A stretch of 64,000 bases of DNA from Spiractinospora alimapuensis. Its GTDB lineage: Bacteria; Actinomycetota; Actinomycetes; Streptosporangiales; Streptosporangiaceae. The DNA is taken from assembly GCF_018437505.1 (NCBI RefSeq), contig NZ_CP072467.1, forward strand, positions 5,666,010 to 5,730,009. The letters are read 5' to 3'. Of the stretch, positions 56,703 through 64,000 are shown in pieces. The translations under genes and the position numbers were made by a program. Within the stretch, counting starts at the first letter, position 1. Each line of letters opens with the position of its first letter. Below the pieces are notes generated by a model, which saw only the letters and a program-made list of their open reading frames with translations, did no database searches and had not been told where the DNA came from.

Positions 56703-56719
56703 GATGAGAGGACGATGAG
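56703..56719. promoter_or_regulatory. GATGAG direct repeat before the response-regulator gene
   Basis: CGATGAG at 56702-56708 and again at 56713-56719 (plus strand), exactly 11 bp apart, the spacing bound by OmpR-family dimers. The same hexamer clusters before the MMPL gene. Confidence 0.55.
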
Positions 56720-56914
56720 CGCGCGCGTGGGGCGTCCGGTCGCCACGGAGGGACCTCCCGCGCGCACCCTCACGGTGTCCGGTTACTCAGGGTATGACCC
56801 AGCTGAGCACGTTGAACGCAGGTCAACCACGGTCGCGGCGTGCCCTCTCCCACGAACTGGGGTATTCGGGTGGCGACGACGACTGAACGACACCGCGCCA
56901 CCCGTGGCACCGCG

Positions 56915-57913
56915 CTACACCGAAGACGGGGCCCGCTCACCGGGGGGCTTGGTGGTGGAGCGGTCGTCCGGCTTGGTGGACCGGCGGCGCAGTGTGGCGA
57001 TGGCGACGCCGACGAGGCACAGCGCGCCTCCGGCGAAGCTCAGAGCCGCGGGCGTCTCGGAGAGGATGAGCCAGGAGAACAGGACCACAAGTGCCGGGAT
57101 GACGTACGTGGAGGCGGCGAGCTGGCCCGCCTTCATCTGGGTCAGGGCGTATCCCCACGTCAGGAAGGCGATCGCGGTGGGGAAGACACCGAGCAGCACC
57201 ACGACGAGGGTGGAGGTCGAGGAGGCGGTGGCGGTCTCGCGCACCAGGGTTGGGGTGAAGGGCAGGGTCGCGACGGTCCCGGCGACGCAGCCGATCCAGG
57301 TCATCGTCAGGGCGTCGACGCCCTCGAGGAGCCGCTTCTGCGCCGTCGCGCTGCACGCGTAGGTGACCGCCGCGACCACGCCCAGACCGACGCCGAGGAG
57401 ATCGTGCCGTCCGGTGGAGGTCGCGATCGCGATCACCGCCACGCCCGCGAACGCGACGGCCATCCCCGCGCCCAGGCGGAGCGGGAACCCCTCACCGAGC
57501 ATCAGCCCGGCCAGCACCGCGATCAGCACCGGCGCGATGTTGACGATGAGCGCGGTCGTTCCGGCGTCCAGGTACTGGGCCGCGGAGTTCAGGGCGATGT
57601 TGTACAGACCGAACCACGCCATGCCCCACACGATCACCCCCAGGAGGCGGCGGCCCTTGGGGAGGCGGGGGGCCCGCCCCGTGAACACCGCGCGGGCCAG
57701 CACGATGCCCGTGAGGACGATGGAGCCCGCGATCTGGCGGCCGACGGTGAGCGCGCCGGGGGAGTAGTCGTGTCCGGCGGCTCGGACCCCGACGAAGGCG
57801 GAGGCCCACAGCACGATGGTCACACTCGCCGCCAGGACGGGAAGGGCGTGGCGGGGGGAGATTCCGGTGGAAGCGTGGTTGGTCACCCTGCCATCTTGAT
57901 CCGCCATTGTCAT
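56915..57913 (-). CDS. EamA/DMT-family exporter
   Basis: A 332-residue membrane protein with ten hydrophobic segments in two EamA repeats; ASVTIVLWASAFVGVRAA and ALTQMKAGQLAASTYVIPALVVLFSW are typical of small-metabolite exporters. The substrate is unknown. ATG 57913 overlaps the shared TTRGTGCAA motif. It follows the MFS gene by 64 bp on the same strand. Confidence 0.9.
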   Translation of the reverse strand: MTMADQDGRVTNHASTGISPRHALPVLAASVTIVLWASAFVGVRAAGHDYSPGALTVGRQIAGSIVLTGIVLARAVFTGRAPRLPKGRRLLGVIVWGMAWFGLYNIALNSAAQYLDAGTTALIVNIAPVLIAVLAGLMLGEGFPLRLGAGMAVAFAGVAVIAIATSTGRHDLLGVGLGVVAAVTYACSATAQKRLLEGVDALTMTWIGCVAGTVATLPFTPTLVRETATASSTSTLVVVLLGVFPTAIAFLTWGYALTQMKAGQLAASTYVIPALVVLFSWLILSETPAALSFAGGALCLVGVAIATLRRRSTKPDDRSTTKPPGERAPSSV

Positions 57914-57977
57914 TAGTGCAAATGGATTCTGCTATGGCTTGGTTTAGTGAAACTTAAGTTGGGTGTGTCGGGTGAAC

Positions 57978-59165
57978 CTAGGACGGGGCCCGCCCGGCGG
58001 CGGTCGCCGAACCCAGCAGCACCACGGCCGACAGCAACAGCGCGCCCGGGGCGCCGGTCGCCCCGGCGACGGCCGCGGCGGCGGCCGGGATCGCCACCTG
58101 TCCGAGCCGGTTCCCCCACAGGCGCAGCGCGAGCGCGGTGGCCCGTGCGTCCGGTGGGGCGGCGGTCGCCACCTGCGCCATGGTCAACGGCTGGCCCAGC
58201 CCGAGCAGGAATCCGCCGACCGAGAGCACGATCGCGAGCGTGACCGGCCCCGCGACCGGCAACGCCACCAGCGCGAGCGAGATCCCCGAGACCAGCGTGC
58301 TCGAAACGACCAGCGTCTTGCGGCTCCACCGCCCCAGGAGCCACGGCAGGACCAGCCGCGACAGCAACGAGAAGCCCGCGCGCAGGCTCAGCAGGACACC
58401 GACCAACATCGGCGAGATTCCGCGGCTCTCGGCGATCAGTGGCAGGTACGCGGTCAGGATGTCCACCGCGGAGAGCAGCGCCAGGCTGGTCAGCAACGCG
58501 GACGGCAGTCGGGGCTGGCGCAGGATGTCCCACGCCGGAACGGGTCGGGCCCCATCCTTCGTGGAGCGCGCGGCCGAACGAACCCGCAGCAGGGGGATCA
58601 CCGGCACCAGACCCAGCGCTCCGACCACCCCCGCGACCACCAGAGCGGTCGTCGTCGCACCCAACAGGTCCGCTCCCGACGCGTCGGCGAGCAGGACACC
58701 GGAGATGAGGGGGCCGGCGAGCTGACCGAGCGATGCCGCCGCCGTGAACCACCCGAAGTCGCGGTCCATCCGCTCCGGCGGTGAGAGTCGCGCCATCAGA
58801 CCCTGGCCGGCGACCATGGACAACAGGTGTCCGACGCCCACGATGGTGCTGGCCACCGCGAGCGCGGCGAGGTTCGTCGCCCCGGCGAGGGCGAGACAGC
58901 CAGCCCCCAGGGTGGCACCCCCGAACGCGATGATCCACGTGGTGGATCGGGCTCGGTCCGTCATCCGACCGACGGGGACCGCGATCAGCAGCGGGAGCAG
59001 GGCGTAGGCGGCGGTGATCAGGCCGACGGCGACGGCGTCCCCGCCAACCGCGATGGTCCGGTAGGAGATGAGGGGGCGGGCCAGGTTCAGTGCCGTGTGG
59101 GTGAAGATGACGCTGGTCAACAGCGGCCATAACCACCCCGTGCGGGGTGACGGCGAGCCGGTCAT
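57978..59165 (-). CDS. MFS transporter
   Basis: A 395-residue major-facilitator exporter with twelve hydrophobic segments and the loop motif VPVGRMTDRARSTTWII after segment 2 as well as LGRWSRKTLVV in the second half. The substrate is unknown; drug efflux is likely from the family. ATG 59165 has GAAAGG about 4 nt upstream. It lies between the GntR regulator and an EamA exporter, all on the minus strand. Confidence 0.9.
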   Translation of the reverse strand: MTGSPSPRTGWLWPLLTSVIFTHTALNLARPLISYRTIAVGGDAVAVGLITAAYALLPLLIAVPVGRMTDRARSTTWIIAFGGATLGAGCLALAGATNLAALAVASTIVGVGHLLSMVAGQGLMARLSPPERMDRDFGWFTAAASLGQLAGPLISGVLLADASGADLLGATTTALVVAGVVGALGLVPVIPLLRVRSAARSTKDGARPVPAWDILRQPRLPSALLTSLALLSAVDILTAYLPLIAESRGISPMLVGVLLSLRAGFSLLSRLVLPWLLGRWSRKTLVVSSTLVSGISLALVALPVAGPVTLAIVLSVGGFLLGLGQPLTMAQVATAAPPDARATALALRLWGNRLGQVAIPAAAAAVAGATGAPGALLLSAVVLLGSATAAGRAPS

Positions 59166-59604
59166 GGTGCCTTTCTTCGCTCGGCGTCGGGGAGGCTCCG
59201 GGGAGACGACACGCCGGTGTCGCGGCCGGGGTTCTTGGGGGCTCGTTCGGGCCCGGGTCGGAGCCCGTGGGCGAACGGAGCCCACGATCGTCGCGTTCGC
59301 GGGTGGGCGGATGGGGCGTGGGTGGGAGCGGCGGCAGCGGCGGGGAGAGGCGAGGGGGCGCCGCGCGGCGGCTGGGCGCTCCTCATGTTGCACTACCGGT
59401 GTTATTGGTGCAATCCATCTCGCCCGTGCGGTAGCTCACGGTGGGGCTGTGGATGCTCGGGGTGCACCGTCAGGATCACCAAAGGAGAGTGCGGCGAGCC
59501 CCCTGGGGGCGACAGGTGGATCGATTGCATCAGAACGTGGGGAAATACAATCTGGCGGAGGACGGTCCCGCGTGGCGTGCGCCGGGCGGGGCGTGGGCGG
59601 CGAA
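59166..59604. other. Control region between the GntR and MFS genes
   Basis: No gene is seen in these 439 bases. They contain the TTGCAC/GTGCAA inverted repeat at 59388-59413, about 220 bp upstream of the MFS start, and a GATTG/CAATC pair near 59522-59551. Confidence 0.5.
59388..59413. promoter_or_regulatory. TTGCAC-N14-GTGCAA inverted repeat, candidate GntR site
   Basis: TTGCAC (59388-59393) and GTGCAA (59408-59413) are exact reverse complements. The right half with its flank, TTGGTGCAA, recurs as TTAGTGCAA at 57913-57921, at the start of the EamA gene. Confidence 0.4.
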
Positions 59605-60570
59605 CTACTGAGGGCGCGCGGTCCGGGCGAGCGACTCCCGGGTCAGGATCGGGGGTTCCGCGCCGACGCCGGTCTTGATCCAGCGCACCCGGTCCAGGTG
59701 CATGCGCAGCGCCCGGGCCGCCTCCTCCATCCGTCCGGCCTCCACCAGGTCCAGCAGCAGGAGGTGCTCACGGGCCTGGGCCACCATCCGGCCGCGGTCG
59801 AACTGGTACCGGTACTCGATGAGCCGGCGGATCCGGTTCTGTCGGCGCAGCGCGTCGAGCAGGAACGGGTTGTTCGCCGAGCCGACCAGCGTCTCGTGGA
59901 ACTCGGCGTTGGCCTGGAAGAGGTGCCTGCGGGAGGAGGAGAGGATCTGGCCCCGCAGCAGGGCCTCCTGGCGTTCACGCTGGAGGGCGAGCGCCTCGGC
60001 GTCCACCGTGAAGCCGGGCTCCAGCAGCGCCGCCGGTTCCACGATCATCCGGAACCGGTAACTGTCCTCGTGGCCCTGCGTGGTGGAGAGGATCCCCTGG
60101 AACTCCCAGCCGCGTCCGGGCTTGCGTCGTAGCAGGTCCTCACCCTCGAGACGGACGAGCGTGCGTTGCACCGTACGGACGGGCACCGCGAAGCGTCGCG
60201 CGACGCCCGCCGCGGTGAACTCGTGATCCAGGCGACCGTGCAGGAAATCGTCGACGACCCGGAAGTAGATCTCGTCGTCGTCCTCCGGCGGGGCGTCGTC
60301 GACGGGTTCCAGGTCCTGCCCGGGGCGGGTGAGGAAGTACCCCCGGTTGGCGACGTGCCGGACGATCCCGATCTCCCGCAGTAGCGCGAGGGCGCGGCGG
60401 ATGGGGGAGCGGGACACCTGGAGCTCACCGGCGATCCACTGCTCGGTGAGGTGTGTGCCCTCAGGCAGGCGGTTGACCCGAGCGAGCTCGCTGATCTGGT
60501 TCGCCAGCGAGAGCACCAGACGCGACGTCCGCGCGTCGCGGTCGCGCTCCGGGCTCGATGTGGTTTCCAC
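59605..60570 (-). CDS. GntR-family regulator with duplicated winged helix and FCD-type domain
   Basis: A 321-residue regulator. Residues about 20-80 form a GntR winged helix (TEQWIAGELQVSRSPIRRALALLREIGIV); a second helix-turn-helix follows (TAAGVARRFAVPVRTVQRTLVRLEGEDLL); the C-terminal half is an FCD-type effector domain with FQANAEFHETLVGSANNPFLLDALRR and ARALRMHLDRVRW. GTG 60570 begins VETTSSPERD; the ribosome site is weak. It probably controls the downstream MFS and EamA genes. Confidence 0.88.
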   Translation of the reverse strand: METTSSPERDRDARTSRLVLSLANQISELARVNRLPEGTHLTEQWIAGELQVSRSPIRRALALLREIGIVRHVANRGYFLTRPGQDLEPVDDAPPEDDDEIYFRVVDDFLHGRLDHEFTAAGVARRFAVPVRTVQRTLVRLEGEDLLRRKPGRGWEFQGILSTTQGHEDSYRFRMIVEPAALLEPGFTVDAEALALQRERQEALLRGQILSSSRRHLFQANAEFHETLVGSANNPFLLDALRRQNRIRRLIEYRYQFDRGRMVAQAREHLLLLDLVEAGRMEEAARALRMHLDRVRWIKTGVGAEPPILTRESLARTARPQ

Positions 60571-60814
60571 GGCTAAAGAGTCCTGTCGACACGGTTTCCC
60601 TCCCGGCGCCTCAGGGCGTGTCGGCGACCGGACTGCGCAGCCCCAGAGTAGGGGATCCCGCTGTTCCGGGCGGCGGGGTTCGCCGTGGCCGCGTTCACGA
60701 CCCCGACGCGCGTCCGCGACCGGGTTCCTGTCTAGCGTGGGGTCGTCCGTCAGATGATCGTCGTCCACTCGTCACCCATCGCCCGCCACACGGCCACGGA
60801 CAAGGAACACGCTG

Positions 60815-61870
60815 ATGACCATGTTCAGGCGTATTCTCGCCCTCACCGGGGCAATCATCATGATCGTCGCTGGTCAGAGTGCCACCGCGCACGCCCAGCC
60901 ACGCCAGGATTTCGACCTCCAGGCCCATCGCGGCGGCGTTGGGCTCGTCGTGGAGAGCACCGTTCCGGCCTTCGCCAACGCGCTGCGCCTCGGCGTCAGC
61001 ACCCTGGAACTCGACATCCAGATCACCGAGGACGGCGAGGCCGTCGTCACCCACGACCGCAGGATCAGTTCGCACAACTGCCAGGACACCGAGCCCGCGT
61101 TTCCCGACGACCCTCAGTACCCGTACGTCGGCTCCTTCATCAAGGACCTGACCCTGGAACAGGTGCGCACCCTGGACTGTGGCTCCCAGCGACACCCCGA
61201 CCACCCGAACCAGGAGGTCCTCCCCGGCGAGCGGATGGCGTTGCTCAGCGAGGTCTTCGACCTGGTGCACCGCTACCGCGCGTACGGAGTGACCCTGAAC
61301 ATCGAGACCAAGTTCGAGGCGGGGGCGCCGGAGGAAACCGCGCCGCGGGAGGAGTTCGTCGACGTCGTCCTGGACGAGATCCGCCAGGCGCGCATGGTCC
61401 GACAGGTCACCATCCAGAGTTTCGACTGGGGCGCGCTGATGATGATGCGGGAACGCGAGCCGCGTCTGCCGATCGTGGCCCTCACCAACCACGACTTCCT
61501 TGAGGTCGGCGAACCCGGAGCCTCGCCATGGCTGGGCGGCATCGACATCGACGACTTCGATGGCGACCCCCTCCTGGCCATCGACTCCTTCGACGCCGAC
61601 GCGTTCTCTCCCGTCCACGGTTTCCCCCAGCACGGAACCGTCGACGACCCCGACTACGAGCCCTACGTCACCCCCGAGATGGTCGACCAGGCGCACGAAC
61701 TTGGTATCGACGTCATCCCGTGGACAATCAACGACAGGCCGACCATGCAGAGCCTCATCGACGCTGGCGTCGACGGCATGATCACCGACTACCCGGACCA
61801 GCTCCGCGAGGTCATGGCGGAGAACGGCTTCCGTCTCCCCAAGCAGTACCGCGAACGCGGGCGCGACTGA
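60815..61870 (+). CDS. Secreted glycerophosphodiester phosphodiesterase
   Basis: A 351-residue exported enzyme with an N-terminal signal peptide (IIMIVAGQSATAHAQ, cleavage near 27). The GDPD motifs are AHRGGVGLVVEST, LELDIQITEDGEAVVTHDRRI and WTINDRPTMQSLIDAGVDGMITDYPD. It releases glycerol-3-phosphate from phospholipid head groups or teichoic acids. ATG 60815 has AAGGAA 7 nt upstream. A hairpin terminator follows. Confidence 0.93.
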   Translation: MTMFRRILALTGAIIMIVAGQSATAHAQPRQDFDLQAHRGGVGLVVESTVPAFANALRLGVSTLELDIQITEDGEAVVTHDRRISSHNCQDTEPAFPDDPQYPYVGSFIKDLTLEQVRTLDCGSQRHPDHPNQEVLPGERMALLSEVFDLVHRYRAYGVTLNIETKFEAGAPEETAPREEFVDVVLDEIRQARMVRQVTIQSFDWGALMMMREREPRLPIVALTNHDFLEVGEPGASPWLGGIDIDDFDGDPLLAIDSFDADAFSPVHGFPQHGTVDDPDYEPYVTPEMVDQAHELGIDVIPWTINDRPTMQSLIDAGVDGMITDYPDQLREVMAENGFRLPKQYRERGRD

Positions 61871-61877
61871 CGAACCC

Positions 61878-61906
61878 GGGGAGGCCGGGTGCGCCCTGGC
61901 CTCCCC
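61878..61906. terminator. Terminator between the GDPD and AraC genes
   Basis: GGGGAGGCC (61878-61886) pairs exactly with GGCCTCCCC (61898-61906), between two convergent genes. Confidence 0.7.
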
Positions 61907-61907
61907 C

Positions 61908-62858
61908 TCACCCCGGCCGCGCGGCCCGCCATTCGGGTTCCGCTCGGCGGTGGTCACTGGGGCGGGTTCCGCGTATTCGTTTGAACGCGACGCTCAAGGC
62001 GAACGCGTTGGCGTACCCCACCTTTCGCGCGATCGCGTCCACCGTCAGGGTGGTATCGCGCAGCAGGTCCGCCGCCAGGGTGATCCTCCAACCGGTGAGG
62101 TAGCTCATCGGCGGTTCCCCGATGGACTCCGTGAAGCGCCTCGCGAGCGCCGCGCGGGAGACTCCCACGGCCGCGGCGAGTTCCGCCACCGTCCACGGAT
62201 GGGCGGGACGATCATGCATCGCGCGCAACGCGCCACCCGCCACCGGATCGTCCAGTGCTCGGCACCAGGCCGGTGCGTCGGTGCCCGGCCGATCGAACCA
62301 CGTGCGCAGGGCGGAGACCAGCATCAGATCCAGGAGCCGGTCCAGGACCAACTGCTGCCCGGGGCGGTCCCGCGCGATCTCCTCGGCAAGGGTTTCCCCC
62401 GGTGGCAACGCGGCGTCGGCGGCCGGAACGACTAGTACCGGCGGCAGCGCCCACAGTAGGCGGTCGCTGAGCTGCCCTCGGCGTTCGAAGGCACCGCTCA
62501 GCAGCAGAGCGGTCCCGTCCTGTGACGGGACCCGCGTCGGTGGGTGTCCCGCGATGTGCTCCACACCCGGGACGCTGGGGCAGTAGTCGGCGTTGGTCAC
62601 CACGACTGAGGGCGGTGTGGTCGGGTCGTCGGCCACCGTGTGCTGCACGTCGCCCCGGATAACCGCGATCTCGTTGGGTTCGATCCGCACGGCCTCGTGA
62701 GCGTCGGGCACGATCCACGCGTGGCCGCGCAGCATCCTGGCGAGCGTCAGTGGGGCACCACTGGCCATCCGCATACCCCAGGGCGGCCGCATCAGGGTTT
62801 GTCGAAAGACGGCGCCGCGCGCCCGAATATCAACCAACAGTTCCGACACGGCATCCAT
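61908..62858 (-). CDS. AraC-family regulator
   Basis: A 316-residue regulator of the cupin-AraC type. The N-terminal two-thirds form the sensing domain; the C-terminal pair of helix-turn-helices includes TVAELAAAVGVSRAALARRFTESIGEPPMSYLTGWRI and LTVDAIARKVGYANAFALSVAFKR. ATG 62858 (MDAVSELLVDIRARG) is the family start. It is divergent from the NmrA-type oxidoreductase gene, its likely target. Confidence 0.92.
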   Translation of the reverse strand: MDAVSELLVDIRARGAVFRQTLMRPPWGMRMASGAPLTLARMLRGHAWIVPDAHEAVRIEPNEIAVIRGDVQHTVADDPTTPPSVVVTNADYCPSVPGVEHIAGHPPTRVPSQDGTALLLSGAFERRGQLSDRLLWALPPVLVVPAADAALPPGETLAEEIARDRPGQQLVLDRLLDLMLVSALRTWFDRPGTDAPAWCRALDDPVAGGALRAMHDRPAHPWTVAELAAAVGVSRAALARRFTESIGEPPMSYLTGWRITLAADLLRDTTLTVDAIARKVGYANAFALSVAFKRIRGTRPSDHRRAEPEWRAARPG

Positions 62859-62873
62859 GGCCCGAGTGTAGAC

Positions 62874-62901
62874 GCTGAGACATCGGGCAGCGGTTCTCAG
62901 C
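62874..62901. promoter_or_regulatory. Inverted repeat in the AraC/oxidoreductase control region
   Basis: GCTGAGA (62874-62880) pairs exactly with TCTCAGC (62895-62901); AGACGCT (62870-62876) pairs with AGCGTCT (62907-62913) around it. The nested symmetry between divergent starts suggests an operator. Confidence 0.5.
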
Positions 62902-62938
62902 CATGGAGCGTCTCAAGTTCCGCCGATTAACTGGAGTC

Positions 62939-63784
62939 ATGTCTGAACACTCAATTCTTGTGACCGGCGCGACCGGTAAGTCCGGCCGTCGGGTCACTCG
63001 TCAACTGCGTGACAGGGGACGATCGGTCCGCGCGGCTTCTCGGGGCGGCGAACACCACTTCGACTGGACTGACGACACCACGTGGGACCATGCGCTCCAG
63101 GGCGTGGAATCCGCCTACATCGTCCAGTTGGACGGAACCCCGCTGGTGCGTCCGTTCGTGGAGCGGGCGAAGCGGAACGGAGTGCGTCGACTCGTGCTGG
63201 CCTCCGGGCGAGGTATCGATGATCCCGATTATGTGAACGATCAGACCGGAATGTTGGAGGCGCTCCTCGACAGTGAGGAGGCCGTGCGAAACAGCGGCCT
63301 GGAGTGGACGATCAGTCGGCCTGGCTGGTTCGCGCAGAATTTCAGCGAGGGGTTCTTCGCTGACGCTATCCGTGAGGGGGAGCTGCGGCTGCCCGCCGGC
63401 GCGGGTGCGGCTAGCTTCGTCGATGCCGAGGACATCGCCGCCGTGGTGGTGGCCGTTCTGACGGAGGACGGGCACAACGGGCAAATCTATGAGCTGTCCG
63501 GACCAGAGGCCGTGACCCTGACCGAGGCCGTCGCCACCATCTCCGAAGTCGCGGGGCGGGACATTCGCTATGTCGCGCTGACGGTCGACGAGTACATCGC
63601 CGAGCTCGTGGGCCAGGGACTGCCGCGCGAAGATGCGGCGATTCTCGCCGACATCGCCGAGCCTCTGCGCGACGGGACGGACGCCTACGTGTCCGACGGG
63701 GTTCCACGTGCTCTCGGTCGCCCACCACGCAGCTTCGCCGAGTTCGCCAAGACAACCGCCGCCGCGGGTGGCTGGACGCGGTGA
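62939..63784 (+). CDS. NmrA-like NAD(P)-binding oxidoreductase
   Basis: A 281-residue Rossmann-fold protein with LVTGATGKSGRRVTRQL as dinucleotide motif and SRPGWFAQNFSEG, VDAEDIAAVVVAVLTE and YELSGPEAVTLTEAV typical of NmrA/QOR2-type reductases. The substrate is unknown. I choose ATG 62939 at the start of the Rossmann strand; GGAG is only 2 nt away, so ATG 62903 remains possible. Divergent from the AraC gene. Confidence 0.9.
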   Translation: MSEHSILVTGATGKSGRRVTRQLRDRGRSVRAASRGGEHHFDWTDDTTWDHALQGVESAYIVQLDGTPLVRPFVERAKRNGVRRLVLASGRGIDDPDYVNDQTGMLEALLDSEEAVRNSGLEWTISRPGWFAQNFSEGFFADAIREGELRLPAGAGAASFVDAEDIAAVVVAVLTEDGHNGQIYELSGPEAVTLTEAVATISEVAGRDIRYVALTVDEYIAELVGQGLPREDAAILADIAEPLRDGTDAYVSDGVPRALGRPPRSFAEFAKTTAAAGGWTR

Positions 63785-63813
63785 GCCACTGACACCAGTC
63801 CTACGAGAGAGGG

Positions 63814-63866
63814 CCCGGCGGGGGTGGGGAGGGGGCTTGGGGTTGCCCGTTGGTTCCCCCGCCGGG
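63814..63866. terminator. Hairpin between two convergent genes
   Basis: CCCGGCGGGGG (63814-63824) pairs exactly with CCCCCGCCGGG (63856-63866), with a 31-nt loop and TCTTT after it on the plus strand. Confidence 0.65.
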
Positions 63867-63871
63867 GGTCT

Positions 63872-64000
63872 TTAGTGGGTGGTGGTGAGGAGTGTGTGGA
63901 GGTGGCGTTGGAGGGGGACGGTGGCGTCGAGTGGGAGGTGGAGGGTGGGGTGGTTAGGGGTGGGTTTCCAGCCGTGGGGGGTGGCGGTGAGGTGGATGGT
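63872..64000 (-). CDS. C-terminal part of a paralogue of the 100-aa cassette protein, cut by window edge
   Basis: The last 42 residues before the TAA read ATPHGWKPTPNHPTLHLPLD and then ATVPLQRHLHTLL; 18 of 42 are identical, without gaps, to the C-terminus of the 100-aa protein at 16420-16722. The sequence uses almost only ACC, CAC, CTC and CCC codons, giving an extreme strand bias unlike neighbouring genes. The 5' part lies beyond base 64000, so it cannot be seen whether a GHKL ATPase gene precedes it. Confidence 0.65.
   Translation of the reverse strand, partial: TIHLTATPHGWKPTPNHPTLHLPLDATVPLQRHLHTLLTTTH

Overview
The window is high-GC actinobacterial chromosome. The pentose-phosphate block zwf-pgi-tal-tkt, the cytochrome oxidase assembly genes ctaB and ctaA, a sufR-sufBDCSU operon, a fasR/fabD-fabH-acpP-fabF block, a mycothiol-dependent-type enzyme and many apparently leaderless genes fit an actinomycete. 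Gene order and codon use look most like the Nocardiopsaceae. That placement is an inference from content, since no 16S or tRNA gene was seen.

Layout. 1-6.1 kb: central carbon metabolism on the minus strand (zwf runs off the left edge; tkt carries an apparent +1 frameshift). 6.3-8.3 kb: a stand-alone T4-polynucleotide-kinase-type 3'-phosphatase and a GbsR/MarR regulator coupled to an alpha/beta hydrolase behind a perfect 18-bp palindrome. 8.6-13.1 kb: ctaB, a DUF1992 protein, a PrsW protease and ctaA. 13.1-20.7 kb: an accessory stretch with a solute-binding lipo/secreted protein, a GNAT, a graspetide-type methyltransferase beside a 5'-truncated ATP-grasp maturase, a coupled three-gene cassette (70 aa, GHKL ATPase, 100 aa), and two large XRE-TPR regulators. 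20.7-27 kb: an EamA exporter divergent from an orphan arginine deiminase, a tandemly duplicated bicistron of small membrane proteins, and an ABC exporter.

27.2-33.8 kb: the Fe-S assembly operon sufR-sufB-sufD-Rieske-sufC-sufS-sufU-DUF59, with a palindrome over the sufR start and a possible iron box; sufS also has a +1 frameshift. 33.8-37.4 kb: a 728-aa protein of unknown function and an SGNH hydrolase. 37.9-42.8 kb: the fatty-acid initiation/elongation block under FasR. 43-45 kb: a membrane protein, a dense array of hairpins, and remnants of a GNAT and a DUF1445 gene. 45-51.9 kb: a mycothiol-dependent-type enzyme, a DIP1984 protein, purB, an ATP-grasp enzyme, an orphan USP-like domain, and an ECF41-like sigma factor divergent from a carboxymuconolactone-decarboxylase-like protein.

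52-56.7 kb: an OmpR-type response regulator, a histidine kinase and an MMPL exporter. Kinase and exporter share one uninterrupted reading frame, and GATGAG repeats with 11-bp spacing lie upstream of the regulator and at the kinase/exporter junction. 56.9-63.8 kb: EamA and MFS exporters with a GntR regulator, a secreted glycerophosphodiesterase, and an AraC regulator divergent from an NmrA-type oxidoreductase. The right edge cuts a minus-strand gene whose C-terminus is homologous to the 100-aa protein of the accessory cassette.

The best candidates for undescribed biology are the coupled 70aa/GHKL/100aa cassette and its right-edge paralogue, the two-component/MMPL unit with its repeat operators, and the duplicated membrane bicistron. 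The two frameshifts fall in C-triplets of housekeeping genes and may be sequencing errors.
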